Source of the DNA: Rhodobacteraceae bacterium UBA6141
Lineage (GTDB): Bacteria > Pseudomonadota > Alphaproteobacteria > Rhodobacterales > Rhodobacteraceae
NCBI GenBank assembly: GCA_002423245.1
Contig: DIVD01000056.1
Span: 1-5,460, forward strand
Direction: 5' to 3'
Length of the DNA stretch: 5,460 nucleotides
Position numbers and translations under genes: made by a program. Every line of letters starts with the position of its first letter. The first letter of the stretch is position 1. The notes beneath the pieces are model-generated. The model saw only the letters and a list, made by a program, of their open reading frames with translations. It was not told where the DNA came from and searched no databases. Positions 1 to 5,460 of the stretch are shown here, piece after piece.

Positions 1-34
1 GGGAATCGAACTGGGAGAGGTCGGGGACCGGCAT
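1..34 (-). CDS. Possible 5' end of a divergent gene, product unknown (partial)
   Basis: Reading the minus strand from an ATG at 34-32 gives an open frame, MPVPDLSQFDS, that runs off the left edge. Its codons (GTC, CCC, GAC, CTC, TCC, CAG, TTC) have the G/C-ending third positions seen in the neighbouring genes. The competing plus-strand reading, ESNWERSGTGMAAS ending at a TAG at 45-47, needs AGG and GGG codons, which are less usual in this kind of genome, so the divergent gene is preferred. No clear Shine-Dalgarno sequence precedes the ATG. Eleven codons are too few to identify a family, and the start could be wrong. Confidence 0.35.
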   Translation of the reverse strand, partial: MPVPDLSQFDS

Positions 35-84
35 GGCCGCAAGCTAGGCCCGCAGCCCGCGCAGGTAAAGCACCCGCGCCGACC

Positions 85-113
85 TTGCCGCGCGGCCGGG
101 CTTTTGCGATAAG
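85..113 (+). promoter_or_regulatory. Candidate sigma70-type promoter of the pyrB operon
   Basis: TTGCCG at 85-90 (4 of 6 matches to TTGACA) and GATAAG at 108-113 (4 of 6 matches to TATAAT) are separated by 17 nt, the preferred spacing. Transcription would begin near 120, leaving a leader of only about 25 nt before the pyrB start codon. That is too short for a leader-peptide attenuator or a PyrR-binding hairpin. It is the only reasonable promoter-like pair I see between 35 and 145. GC-rich DNA produces weak matches by chance, so this is an inference from spacing and position. Confidence 0.35.
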
Positions 114-133
114 CGCGCAACCGGTCCAGACAC

Positions 134-138
134 AGGAG
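134..138 (+). promoter_or_regulatory. Ribosome binding site of pyrB
   Basis: AGGAG lies 7 nt before the ATG at 146, a near-ideal Shine-Dalgarno match and distance. An in-frame TAA at 110-112 with no start codon between it and 146 rules out a longer PyrB N-terminus. Confidence 0.8.
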
Positions 139-145
139 CCCGCCC

Positions 146-1108
146 ATGTCGTTTCGCGCGCGTCACCTTCTGGGCATCGAACATCTCGCCCCCGACGAGA
201 TCCGCGCCATCCTCGACCTTGCCGATCACTATGTCGATCTGAACCGCCGCACCGTCAAGCGCACCGATGCGCTGGCGGGGATGACGCAGATCAACATGTT
301 CTTCGAGAACTCGACCCGCACCCAGTCCAGCTTCGAACTCGCCGGCAAGCGCCTTGGCGCCGATGTGATGAACATGGCGGTGGCCCAGTCGAGCGTGAAG
401 AAGGGCGAGACGCTGATCGACACCGCGCTGACGCTGAACGCCATGCACCCCGACCTGCTGGTGGTGCGGCACGGCGCATCCGGCGCGGTCAACCTGCTGG
501 CATCGAAGGTGACCTGCGCGGTGGTGAACGCCGGCGACGGGCGGCACGAACACCCGACGCAGGCGCTGCTGGATGCGCTGACCATCCGCCGCGCCAAGGG
601 CCGCATCCACCGCCTGACCGTGGCGATCTGCGGCGACATCGCCCATTCCCGCGTGGCGCGCAGCAACCTGATCCTGCTGGGCAAGATGGAAAACCGCGTG
701 CGCCTGATCGGCCCGCCGACCCTGATGCCCGCCGGCGTCGCCGACTTCGGCTGCGAGGTCCATGACGACATGGCCGCCGGGCTGAAGGATGCCGACGTGG
801 TGATGATGCTGCGGCTTCAGAAGGAACGGATGGATGGCGGGTTCATCCCCTCGGAACGCGAGTATTTCCACCGCTTCGGGCTCGATGCCGAAAAGCTGGC
901 CCATGCGCGGCCCGATGCGATCGTGATGCATCCCGGCCCGATGAACCGCGGGGTCGAGATCGACGGCACCATCGCCGATGACATCAACCGCAGCGTGATA
1001 CAGGAGCAGGTGGAGATGGGCGTCGCGGTGCGCATGGCCTGCATGGACCTCTTGGCGCGGAACCTGCGGGCCGAACGCGGCCGCGCCGCCGCCGGGGTGA
1101 TGGTATGA
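146..1108 (+). CDS. pyrB: Aspartate carbamoyltransferase catalytic subunit
   Basis: PyrB condenses carbamoyl phosphate with L-aspartate to N-carbamoyl-aspartate, the committed cytosolic step of de novo pyrimidine synthesis. The 320-residue product has the usual length of a catalytic chain. Visible motifs are the carbamoyl-phosphate signature FFENSTRTQSSFE (residues 52-64, STRT at 56-59), the flexible loop with SSVKKGE at 82-88, HPTQA at 136-140, GDIAHSRVARSN at 163-174, the aspartate-side loop RLQKER at 223-228 and HPGPMNRGVEI at 262-272. All expected active-site motifs are intact. The start has AGGAG 7 nt upstream, and an in-frame stop at 110-112 excludes the N-terminal extension found in Pseudomonas-type ATCases. 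No pyrI regulatory subunit is in the window; the PyrC-like protein two genes downstream is the probable complex partner (inference). The stop overlaps the rmuC start by 4 nt. Ornithine carbamoyltransferase is the main alternative, but the motifs and the pyrC neighbourhood favour ATCase. Confidence 0.97.
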   Translation: MSFRARHLLGIEHLAPDEIRAILDLADHYVDLNRRTVKRTDALAGMTQINMFFENSTRTQSSFELAGKRLGADVMNMAVAQSSVKKGETLIDTALTLNAMHPDLLVVRHGASGAVNLLASKVTCAVVNAGDGRHEHPTQALLDALTIRRAKGRIHRLTVAICGDIAHSRVARSNLILLGKMENRVRLIGPPTLMPAGVADFGCEVHDDMAAGLKDADVVMMLRLQKERMDGGFIPSEREYFHRFGLDAEKLAHARPDAIVMHPGPMNRGVEIDGTIADDINRSVIQEQVEMGVAVRMACMDLLARNLRAERGRAAAGVMV

Positions 1109-2718
1109 CCCCGCTGATCGACTTCGCCGCCCGGCTCGATGCTGCGGTGCCGGTCTGGCTGCCCTGGGCGGGGCTGGCCTGCCTTGGTCTTCTGGCGCTG
1201 GCGCTGCTGGTCTGGCGGCGCGCCGGCGCGCTGTCGCTGGCCGAGGCGCGCGCCTCCCGCGCGCAGGAGGCAGAGGCGGAACGCGGCGGCGCCCTGCACC
1301 GCACGGAGGTGGAACTCGCCCGCGTGTCGGCGCTGCTGAACGCGGCATCGGAGGCAGCCGCGCGGGCGGGCGAGGCGCAGCGTCTGCAAGGCGAAACCGC
1401 CGTCGCCCTGTCGCAGCGCACCGCGGAACTCGAGTCCGCCGCCGCCCGCGCCGCCCGCGCCGAAGCCGCGCTGCTCGAGGCGCGGGGCCATGTCGAAACC
1501 CTGCGCGACACGATGGAGCGCCGGTTCCTCGAGGTGCAGAAGCGCGCCGCCACCGCCGAAAGCGCCCTCGCCGCGCTGCGCGCCCAGACCGAGGAACAGC
1601 GCCTGGCGGCGGACGAGAAGATCGCGCTCCTCGGCGCCGTGCGCGAGGATATGGAGCGCAAGTTCAAGGAACTGGCCGACCTGTCGCTGAAGGCGTCGAG
1701 CGAGGAACTGACCCGCACCAGCCGCGAGCGGATGGAGGCGGCGCTGAACCCGCTCAAGGAACATGTCGCGCTGTTCCAGACCGAACTGAAGGCGGCGCAT
1801 GAAGGCGCGCTGCGCGACCGGCAGGCGCTGAAGACCGAGATCGAGATGCTCTCGCGCCGGTCCGAGGAGGTGTCGCGGGAGGCCGTCGCCCTGACCCGCG
1901 CGCTGAAGGGCGACAAGCAGCGGCAGGGCGCCTGGGGCGAGATGATCCTGGAGACGCTGCTGGAACGGTCCGGCCTGCGCAAGGGCGAGGAATACACCAC
2001 GCAAGACAGCCACGCCGGCGACGAGGGCGGGCGCTTCCGGTCCGACGTGATCGTGCGGATGCCCAACGGCTCGGCGCTGGTGATCGACAGCAAGGTGTCG
2101 CTGGTCGATTACGAGACCTGCGTGAACTGCGATGACGAGGCGGAAGCCGCCGTTGCGCGCCGCCGCCATGTCGCGGCCCTGAAGTCGCATGTCGATACCA
2201 TTTCCCGGAAGGACTATGCGCGGCTGGTGGGGCACAGCGTCGATTACACGGTGATGTTCGTGCCGATCGAGGGCGCCCTGTCCGAGGCGCTGCGCGAGGC
2301 GGGCGACCTGACCGGCTACGCGCTGGACAAGTCGGTGATGATCGCGACGCCCACCACGCTGATGATGGCGCTGCGCACCATCGCCAGCACCTGGACGATC
2401 GAGCGGCGCAACCGCAATGCCGAGGACATCGCCAACCGGGCCGGGCTGCTCTATGAAAAGGTCGCGGGGTTTGTCGAGGCGATGGAGGGGCTGGGCCGCA
2501 ACCTCGGGCAGGCGCAGAACGCCTATGGCACTGCGATGGACAGGCTGACGCGGGGCAGCGGCAACGTGCTGGGGCAGGTGGACAAGCTCAAGCGGCTGGG
2601 CGCCCGCACCTCGAGGACCATCCAGACCGACTTTGACGCCGAACCGGACGCGACCGGCGATCTCGAGGGCGACGAGCCGGCGCGGCTGCCGTCCGCCAAT
2701 GCCGATGCGGCGGAGTGA
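1105..2718 (+). CDS. rmuC: DNA recombination protein RmuC homologue
   Basis: A 537-residue protein of the RmuC family. In E. coli RmuC is linked to limiting recombination at inverted repeats and small palindromes; its biochemical activity is poorly defined. Residues about 17-38 form one hydrophobic segment (LPWAGLACLGLLALALLVW) followed by RR, suggesting an inner-membrane anchor. Residues about 45-265 are Ala/Glu/Arg-rich with a strong coiled-coil look. The conserved core begins near GAWGEMILETLLE (275-287). It carries a PD-(D/E)XK-like signature, D314 in RFRSDVIVRMPNG followed by VIDSKVSL with D328 and K330, and continues through VMFVPIEGAL (383-392) and ATPTTLMMALRTI (414-426). The C-terminus (about 508-537) is acidic and low-complexity. 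The ATG sits in an ATGA overlap with the pyrB stop and only a weak purine tract precedes it, so translation is probably coupled to pyrB. The family call is firm; the nuclease activity is inferred from fold and motif. Confidence 0.95.
   Translation: MTPLIDFAARLDAAVPVWLPWAGLACLGLLALALLVWRRAGALSLAEARASRAQEAEAERGGALHRTEVELARVSALLNAASEAAARAGEAQRLQGETAVALSQRTAELESAAARAARAEAALLEARGHVETLRDTMERRFLEVQKRAATAESALAALRAQTEEQRLAADEKIALLGAVREDMERKFKELADLSLKASSEELTRTSRERMEAALNPLKEHVALFQTELKAAHEGALRDRQALKTEIEMLSRRSEEVSREAVALTRALKGDKQRQGAWGEMILETLLERSGLRKGEEYTTQDSHAGDEGGRFRSDVIVRMPNGSALVIDSKVSLVDYETCVNCDDEAEAAVARRRHVAALKSHVDTISRKDYARLVGHSVDYTVMFVPIEGALSEALREAGDLTGYALDKSVMIATPTTLMMALRTIASTWTIERRNRNAEDIANRAGLLYEKVAGFVEAMEGLGRNLGQAQNAYGTAMDRLTRGSGNVLGQVDKLKRLGARTSRTIQTDFDAEPDATGDLEGDEPARLPSANADAAE
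2712..2715 (+). promoter_or_regulatory. Ribosome binding site fixing the pyrC start
   Basis: GGAG inside the last codons of rmuC is 7 nt from the ATG at 2723. This supports 2723 over an in-frame ATG at 2633, which would add 30 residues lacking dihydroorotase character and overlap rmuC by 86 nt. Confidence 0.7.
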
Positions 2719-2722
2719 GCCG

Positions 2723-4018
2723 ATGACCACGACCTACCTTGAAAACGCCCGCCTGATCGACCCCGAGGCCGGGACCGAAAGCCGGGGCAACATCATCCTC
2801 GACGGCGGGCTGATCGCGGTGATCGGCGCCCTGTCCGCCCCCAGGGGCGCGCGGGTGATCGACTGCGCCGGCAAGTGCCTCGCCCCCGGCATCGTCGATA
2901 TCGGCGTGAAGGTGGGCGAGCCGGGCGAGCGGCACAAGGAAAGCTTCCGCTCGGCCGGGCTGGCGGCGGCGGCGGGGGGCGTCACCACGATGATCGTGCG
3001 GCCCGATACCCATCCCGCGCTCGACACGCCGGAAATGCTGGAATTCGTCACCCGCCGCGCGGCGGGCGCCAGCCCGGTGCGCATCCGCCACATGGCCGCG
3101 CTGACCAAGGGCCGGCAGGGGCGCGAGATGACGGAGATCGGCTTTCTGCTGGATGCGGGCGCCGTGGCCTTCACCGATTGCGACCATGTCGTGACCGATA
3201 CCAAGGTGCTGTCGCGCGCGATGACCTATGCCCGCAGCCTTGGCGCGCTGATCATCGGCCACCCGCAGGATCCCGGCCTTTCGGCAGGCGCCGCCGTCAC
3301 CACCGGCAAGTTCGCCAGCCTGCGCGGCCTTCCGGGCGTGTCACCGATGGCCGAGCGCATGTGCCTCGACCGCGACCTTGCGCTGGTGGAGATGACGGGC
3401 GTGCGCTGGCATGCCGACCAGATCACCTGCGCCCGCAGCCTGCCGGCGCTGGAGCGCGCCAAGGCGGGCGGGCTGGACGTGACGGCGGGGGTGTCGATCC
3501 ATCACCTCACGCTGAACGACCTCGACGTGGGCGACTATCGCACCTTCTTCAAGGTCAAGCCGCCGCTGCGCGACGAACAGGACCGGCTGGCGGTGGTGGA
3601 GGCGGTGGCCAGCGGGCTGATCGACATCATCAGTTCCATGCACACCCCGCAGGACGAGGAAAGCAAGCGCCTGCCCTTCGAGGAGGCCGCCAGCGGCGCG
3701 GTCGCCTTGCAGACGCTGCTGCCGGCGGCGATGCGGCTCTATCACGCGGGCCATGTCGAGCTGCCGCGGCTGTTCCGCGCGATGGCGCTGAACCCGGCGA
3801 AACGGCTCGGCCTGCCGCAGGGGAGGCTCGCCGAGGGGGCGCCCGCCGATCTGGTGCTGTTCGATCCCGATGCGCCCTTCGTGCTGGACCGCTTCACGCT
3901 GCTGTCAAAATCCAGGAATACCCCCTTCGACGGCGAACGGATGGAGGGCAAGGTGCTGGCAACCTTCGTGGGCGGCGAGCAGGTCTTCGGGCCGGATCGG
4001 GCAGGGGCCTGCGCATGA
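2723..4018 (+). CDS. pyrC: PyrC-like protein, probably catalytically inactive dihydroorotase (PyrC'-type)
   Basis: A 431-residue amidohydrolase-fold protein of normal class I dihydroorotase length, from the N-terminal beta region (ENARLIDPEAGTES) to the C-terminal GEPADL-type element (RLAEGAPADLVLFDP, 368-382). Active enzymes of this class have a D-x-H-x-H-x-R-E-P-G motif. Here residues 59-68 read DIGVKVGEPG, so both metal-binding histidines (G61, K63) and the substrate arginine (G65) are gone. The usual PNTxP motif is RPDTHP (93-98), with Asn replaced by Asp. The metal-ligand motif ATDHAPH is SSMHTPQ (304-310), with the key Asp replaced by Met306. Asp152, His180 and His260/261 remain. The rest of the frame is intact, so this is not a decaying gene. 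Pseudomonas PyrC' is a known non-catalytic homologue needed for ATCase assembly, and the same structural role is inferred here. The gene starts 4 nt after rmuC and overlaps plsY by 4 nt. Automated annotation would probably call it plain dihydroorotase. Confidence 0.93.
   Translation: MTTTYLENARLIDPEAGTESRGNIILDGGLIAVIGALSAPRGARVIDCAGKCLAPGIVDIGVKVGEPGERHKESFRSAGLAAAAGGVTTMIVRPDTHPALDTPEMLEFVTRRAAGASPVRIRHMAALTKGRQGREMTEIGFLLDAGAVAFTDCDHVVTDTKVLSRAMTYARSLGALIIGHPQDPGLSAGAAVTTGKFASLRGLPGVSPMAERMCLDRDLALVEMTGVRWHADQITCARSLPALERAKAGGLDVTAGVSIHHLTLNDLDVGDYRTFFKVKPPLRDEQDRLAVVEAVASGLIDIISSMHTPQDEESKRLPFEEAASGAVALQTLLPAAMRLYHAGHVELPRLFRAMALNPAKRLGLPQGRLAEGAPADLVLFDPDAPFVLDRFTLLSKSRNTPFDGERMEGKVLATFVGGEQVFGPDRAGACA
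4003..4007 (+). promoter_or_regulatory. Ribosome binding site of plsY
   Basis: AGGGG inside the end of pyrC lies 7 nt before the ATG at 4015 and 10 nt before a second in-frame ATG at 4018. The spacing slightly favours 4015, so plsY would start with two methionines. Confidence 0.5.
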
Positions 4019-4626
4019 TGCCGATCCTTCAGACCGGAGCGGGGACGCTGCTTGGAGTCGCGGTGCTGGCCTATCTGCTGGGCTCCATCCCCTTCGGCGT
4101 GCTGATCACGCGGGTGATGGGCCTTGGCGACCTGCGCGCCATCGGCTCGGGCAATATCGGCGCGACCAATGTGCTGCGCACCGGCAACAAGGCGGCGGCG
4201 GCGGCAACGCTGATCCTTGACGGCGGCAAGGGCGCGGTGGCGGTGCTGCTGGCGCGCGCTCTGGTCGGGCCGGATGCGGCGCAGCTTGCCGGGCTGGCGG
4301 CGTTCCTCGGCCACCTCTACCCGGTCTGGCTGGGCTTTCGGGGCGGCAAGGGCGTGGCGACCTTCCTTGGCACCATGCTGGCGCTGTCCTGGCCGGTGGG
4401 CCTGTTGTGCTGCGCCACCTGGCTCGTGGTCGCGATCACCAGCCGCTATTCCTCGCTGTCGGCGCTGGTTGCCGCCGCCAGTTCGGTGCTGTGGATGCAG
4501 CTGACCGGCGGCCAGCGGATGATCCTGCTGGGGATGGTGCTGACGGCGCTGGTCTTCGTGCGGCACTGGGCCAACATCCGGCGCCTGCGCGCGGGGACAG
4601 AGCCGAAGATCGGCAAGCAGGGTTAG
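4015..4626 (+). CDS. plsY: Acyl-phosphate:glycerol-3-phosphate acyltransferase PlsY
   Basis: PlsY transfers an acyl group from acyl-phosphate (made by PlsX) to glycerol-3-phosphate, giving lysophosphatidic acid, the first step of phospholipid synthesis at the inner membrane. The 203-residue product has the typical family length and about five hydrophobic segments (roughly 11-31, 62-83, 90-105, 118-142 and 146-183, the last possibly covering more than one pass). Conserved blocks are GSIPFG (23-28), GSGNIGATNVLRTGNK (44-59) followed by DGGKGA (69-74), GHLYPVWLGFRGGKGVAT (99-116), and a C-terminal RHWANIRRL (183-191) with GTEPKIG (194-200). All signature blocks appear intact. ATG 4015 overlaps the pyrC stop in an ATGA; ATG 4018 is an equally in-frame start one residue later. 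The gene is the last of the tight cluster. I see no intrinsic terminator immediately after it. Confidence 0.96.
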   Translation: MMPILQTGAGTLLGVAVLAYLLGSIPFGVLITRVMGLGDLRAIGSGNIGATNVLRTGNKAAAAATLILDGGKGAVAVLLARALVGPDAAQLAGLAAFLGHLYPVWLGFRGGKGVATFLGTMLALSWPVGLLCCATWLVVAITSRYSSLSALVAAASSVLWMQLTGGQRMILLGMVLTALVFVRHWANIRRLRAGTEPKIGKQG

Positions 4627-4686
4627 GCCTTTAAAGGGCGGGGCGGCGGCGCAATGCTTCGCGCATCGGCAAAAGGACATTTCAGC
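4627..4686 (+). other. plsY-DUF805 intergenic region
   Basis: This 60-nt gap begins with a 10-bp perfect palindrome, CCTTTAAAGG (4628-4637), followed by a G-rich run. The palindrome has no loop and no trailing T-tract, so it is not a convincing terminator. No clear -35/-10 pair is visible, so the downstream gene may be read through from plsY or use a promoter I cannot recognise. AAAAGGA at 4671-4677 is the ribosome binding site for the next gene, 9 nt before its ATG. Confidence 0.5.
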
Positions 4687-5037
4687 ATGGATTTTCAGAC
4701 CGCAGTCCGCACCTGTTTCAACAGATACGCCACCTTCACCGGGCGCGCGCGCCGCCCGGAACTGTGGTGGTTCGCGCTGTTCAATCTTCTGGCCGGGGCC
4801 GTGCTGGCGGTGGTGGACGCCGTCCTCGGGTTCGAGTTCTTCAGCTCGATATACTCCCTGCTCGTGCTGCTGCCCTCCCTGGCAGTCGGCGCACGGCGGC
4901 TGCACGATATCGGTCGGTCGGGCTGGTGGCAGCTCCTGTCGCTGATCCCGGTGATCGGTGTCCTTGTCCTGATCTACTGGTACATCCAGCCGGGCGACCC
5001 GGAGGCGAACGAGTACGGCCCGCCGCCGCCCGCGTGA
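4687..5037 (+). CDS. DUF805 family small inner-membrane protein
   Basis: A 116-residue integral membrane protein of the DUF805 family, whose function is not established. The start at 4687 gives the typical family opening MDFQTAVRTCFNRYATFTGR, then ARRPELWWF (21-29). Hydrophobic segments lie at about 27-48, 52-68 and 82-101. Between the second and third is the family hallmark GARRLHDIGRSGWWQLL (68-84). The tail QPGDPEANEYGPPPPA is polar and proline-rich, as is common in the family. AAAAGGA lies 9 nt upstream of this ATG. An in-frame ATG at 4654 would add 11 residues, MLRASAKGHFS, that do not resemble the family and lacks a good ribosome site. The gene follows plsY by 60 nt on the same strand and converges on gshA with no bases between the stop codons. 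Family assignment is firm; no role can be inferred from these neighbours. Confidence 0.92.
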   Translation: MDFQTAVRTCFNRYATFTGRARRPELWWFALFNLLAGAVLAVVDAVLGFEFFSSIYSLLVLLPSLAVGARRLHDIGRSGWWQLLSLIPVIGVLVLIYWYIQPGDPEANEYGPPPPA

Positions 5038-5460
5038 TTACAGCCGCGTCGCCTCATAGACCCTGGTGATATCGCCCTGCCATTCGCCGTGGAAGGCGTC
5101 CAGCAGCCGGTCCGCCGGCACCTTGCCGCTGGCGACGCTTTCGCGGAACGGGTCCAGCAGCGCCTCCTCGCCAAGCCCGCGCGCGGCGAGCCCCGCCGCC
5201 GAGATCTCCAGCACCTGCCCGGCAAGCTCTTGCAGGCGCACCCCGCCCGCCTCACCCTGCAGGCCCGACACCGAGGCCGCCCGGCGCAGCCCCTCGCGGA
5301 TCTCCTGGCTCCAGCCCTTCACCAGATCGGCGGCCGCATCCAGCGCGCCCTGGTCATAGGTCAGCCCTACCCACAGCGCCGGCAGCGCCACCATCTGATC
5401 GCGCGAACCGGCATCGGCGCCGCGCATCTCGATGTATTTCTTCACCCGCGCCTCGGGGAA
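5038..5460 (-). CDS. gshA: Glutamate-cysteine ligase, C-terminal part (partial)
   Basis: The last 140 residues of a glutamate-cysteine ligase, the ATP-dependent enzyme that joins L-glutamate and L-cysteine in the first step of glutathione synthesis in the cytosol. The visible part opens with FPEARVKKYIEMRGADAG, then ALPALWVGLTYD about 25 residues in, both characteristic of the plant/alphaproteobacterial class (GCS2-type fold) rather than the E. coli class. It then runs through a helical Ala/Leu/Glu-rich tail to the TAA read at 5040-5038. Family members are about 450 residues long, so roughly two thirds lie beyond the right edge. The frame is open to position 5460; a GTG at 5445-5443 is an internal Val codon, not a start. 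Part of the N-terminal catalytic core is outside the window and cannot be checked. Confidence 0.93.
   Translation of the reverse strand, partial: FPEARVKKYIEMRGADAGSRDQMVALPALWVGLTYDQGALDAAADLVKGWSQEIREGLRRAASVSGLQGEAGGVRLQELAGQVLEISAAGLAARGLGEEALLDPFRESVASGKVPADRLLDAFHGEWQGDITRVYEATRL

Noticed and set aside
44..1348. 434-codon minus-strand open frame opposite pyrB
   Set aside because: Low-complexity Pro/Arg/Ala start, no family character, and full overlap with intact pyrB; a GC shadow.
2633..2722. Extended pyrC N-terminus from ATG 2633
   Set aside because: It would overlap the end of rmuC by 86 nt and add residues unlike dihydroorotases; ATG 2723 has GGAG at 7 nt and starts at the family's usual position.
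817..2730. 637-codon open frame on the minus strand opposite pyrB and rmuC
   Set aside because: It is antisense to two well-recognised genes, is rich in Arg, Gly, His and Gln with no recognisable domain, and is what very high GC coding DNA produces on its complementary strand.
2875..4626. Possible 583-residue fusion reading into plsY from within pyrC
   Set aside because: The part before 4015 is Arg/Gly/Ala-rich shadow sequence in another frame of pyrC. Only the last 203 residues are a real protein, with its own ATG and ribosome site.
4628..4637. CCTTTAAAGG palindrome as a terminator of the pyrB-plsY operon
   Set aside because: A 10-bp palindrome with no loop and no U-tract cannot act as a normal intrinsic terminator; it may be chance.
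4654..4686. Upstream ATG 4654 as start of the DUF805 protein
   Set aside because: The 11 extra residues are not family-like, while ATG 4687 has a good ribosome site and begins with the family's typical MDFQTAV.
3742..4905. 387-codon minus-strand open frame opposite plsY and the DUF805 gene
   Set aside because: His/Gln/Arg-rich and featureless, and antisense to PlsY with all its signature blocks.
5066..5359. 97-codon plus-strand open frame opposite gshA
   Set aside because: Ser/Arg/Pro-rich antisense shadow of the clearly conserved GshA C-terminus.

Overview
The window looks like ordinary chromosomal DNA of a high-GC alphaproteobacterium. Rhodobacterales (a Rhodobacter or Paracoccus relative) is the best guess. 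This rests on strong G/C preference at third codon positions, a PyrB paired with a degenerate PyrC-type partner, and a glutamate-cysteine ligase of the plant/alphaproteobacterial class. The taxonomic call is inference. I see no tRNA, rRNA, CRISPR array, insertion sequence or phage gene, and no patch of foreign-looking base composition.

Layout. Positions 1-34 may hold the first codons of a gene on the minus strand. Positions 35-145 are a short intergenic region with a plausible sigma70-type promoter. Positions 146-4626 form one tightly packed plus-strand cluster, pyrB - rmuC - pyrC-like - plsY. Its junctions are a 4-nt ATGA overlap, a 4-nt gap and a second ATGA overlap, so it very probably forms one translationally coupled operon. 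After 60 nt comes a small DUF805 membrane protein gene (4687-5037). Its stop codon directly abuts the stop codon of a convergent minus-strand gene, the 3' part of gshA, which runs off the right edge.

How the genes fit together. PyrB (aspartate carbamoyltransferase) catalyses the committed step of de novo pyrimidine synthesis. The PyrC-like protein has the full-length dihydroorotase fold but has lost most metal-binding and substrate-binding residues. It is therefore more likely a non-catalytic structural partner of PyrB, like the PyrC' of Pseudomonas, than a working dihydroorotase, and a true dihydroorotase should be encoded elsewhere. RmuC, a membrane-anchored coiled-coil protein with a PD-(D/E)XK nuclease-like core, sits between them. 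PlsY starts membrane phospholipid synthesis from acyl-phosphate and glycerol-3-phosphate. The cluster thus links nucleotide supply, DNA maintenance and membrane synthesis.

I do not see a wholly novel system. The points most worth a second look are the degenerate PyrC, the rmuC gene inside the pyrimidine operon, and the convergent junction with no intergenic DNA.
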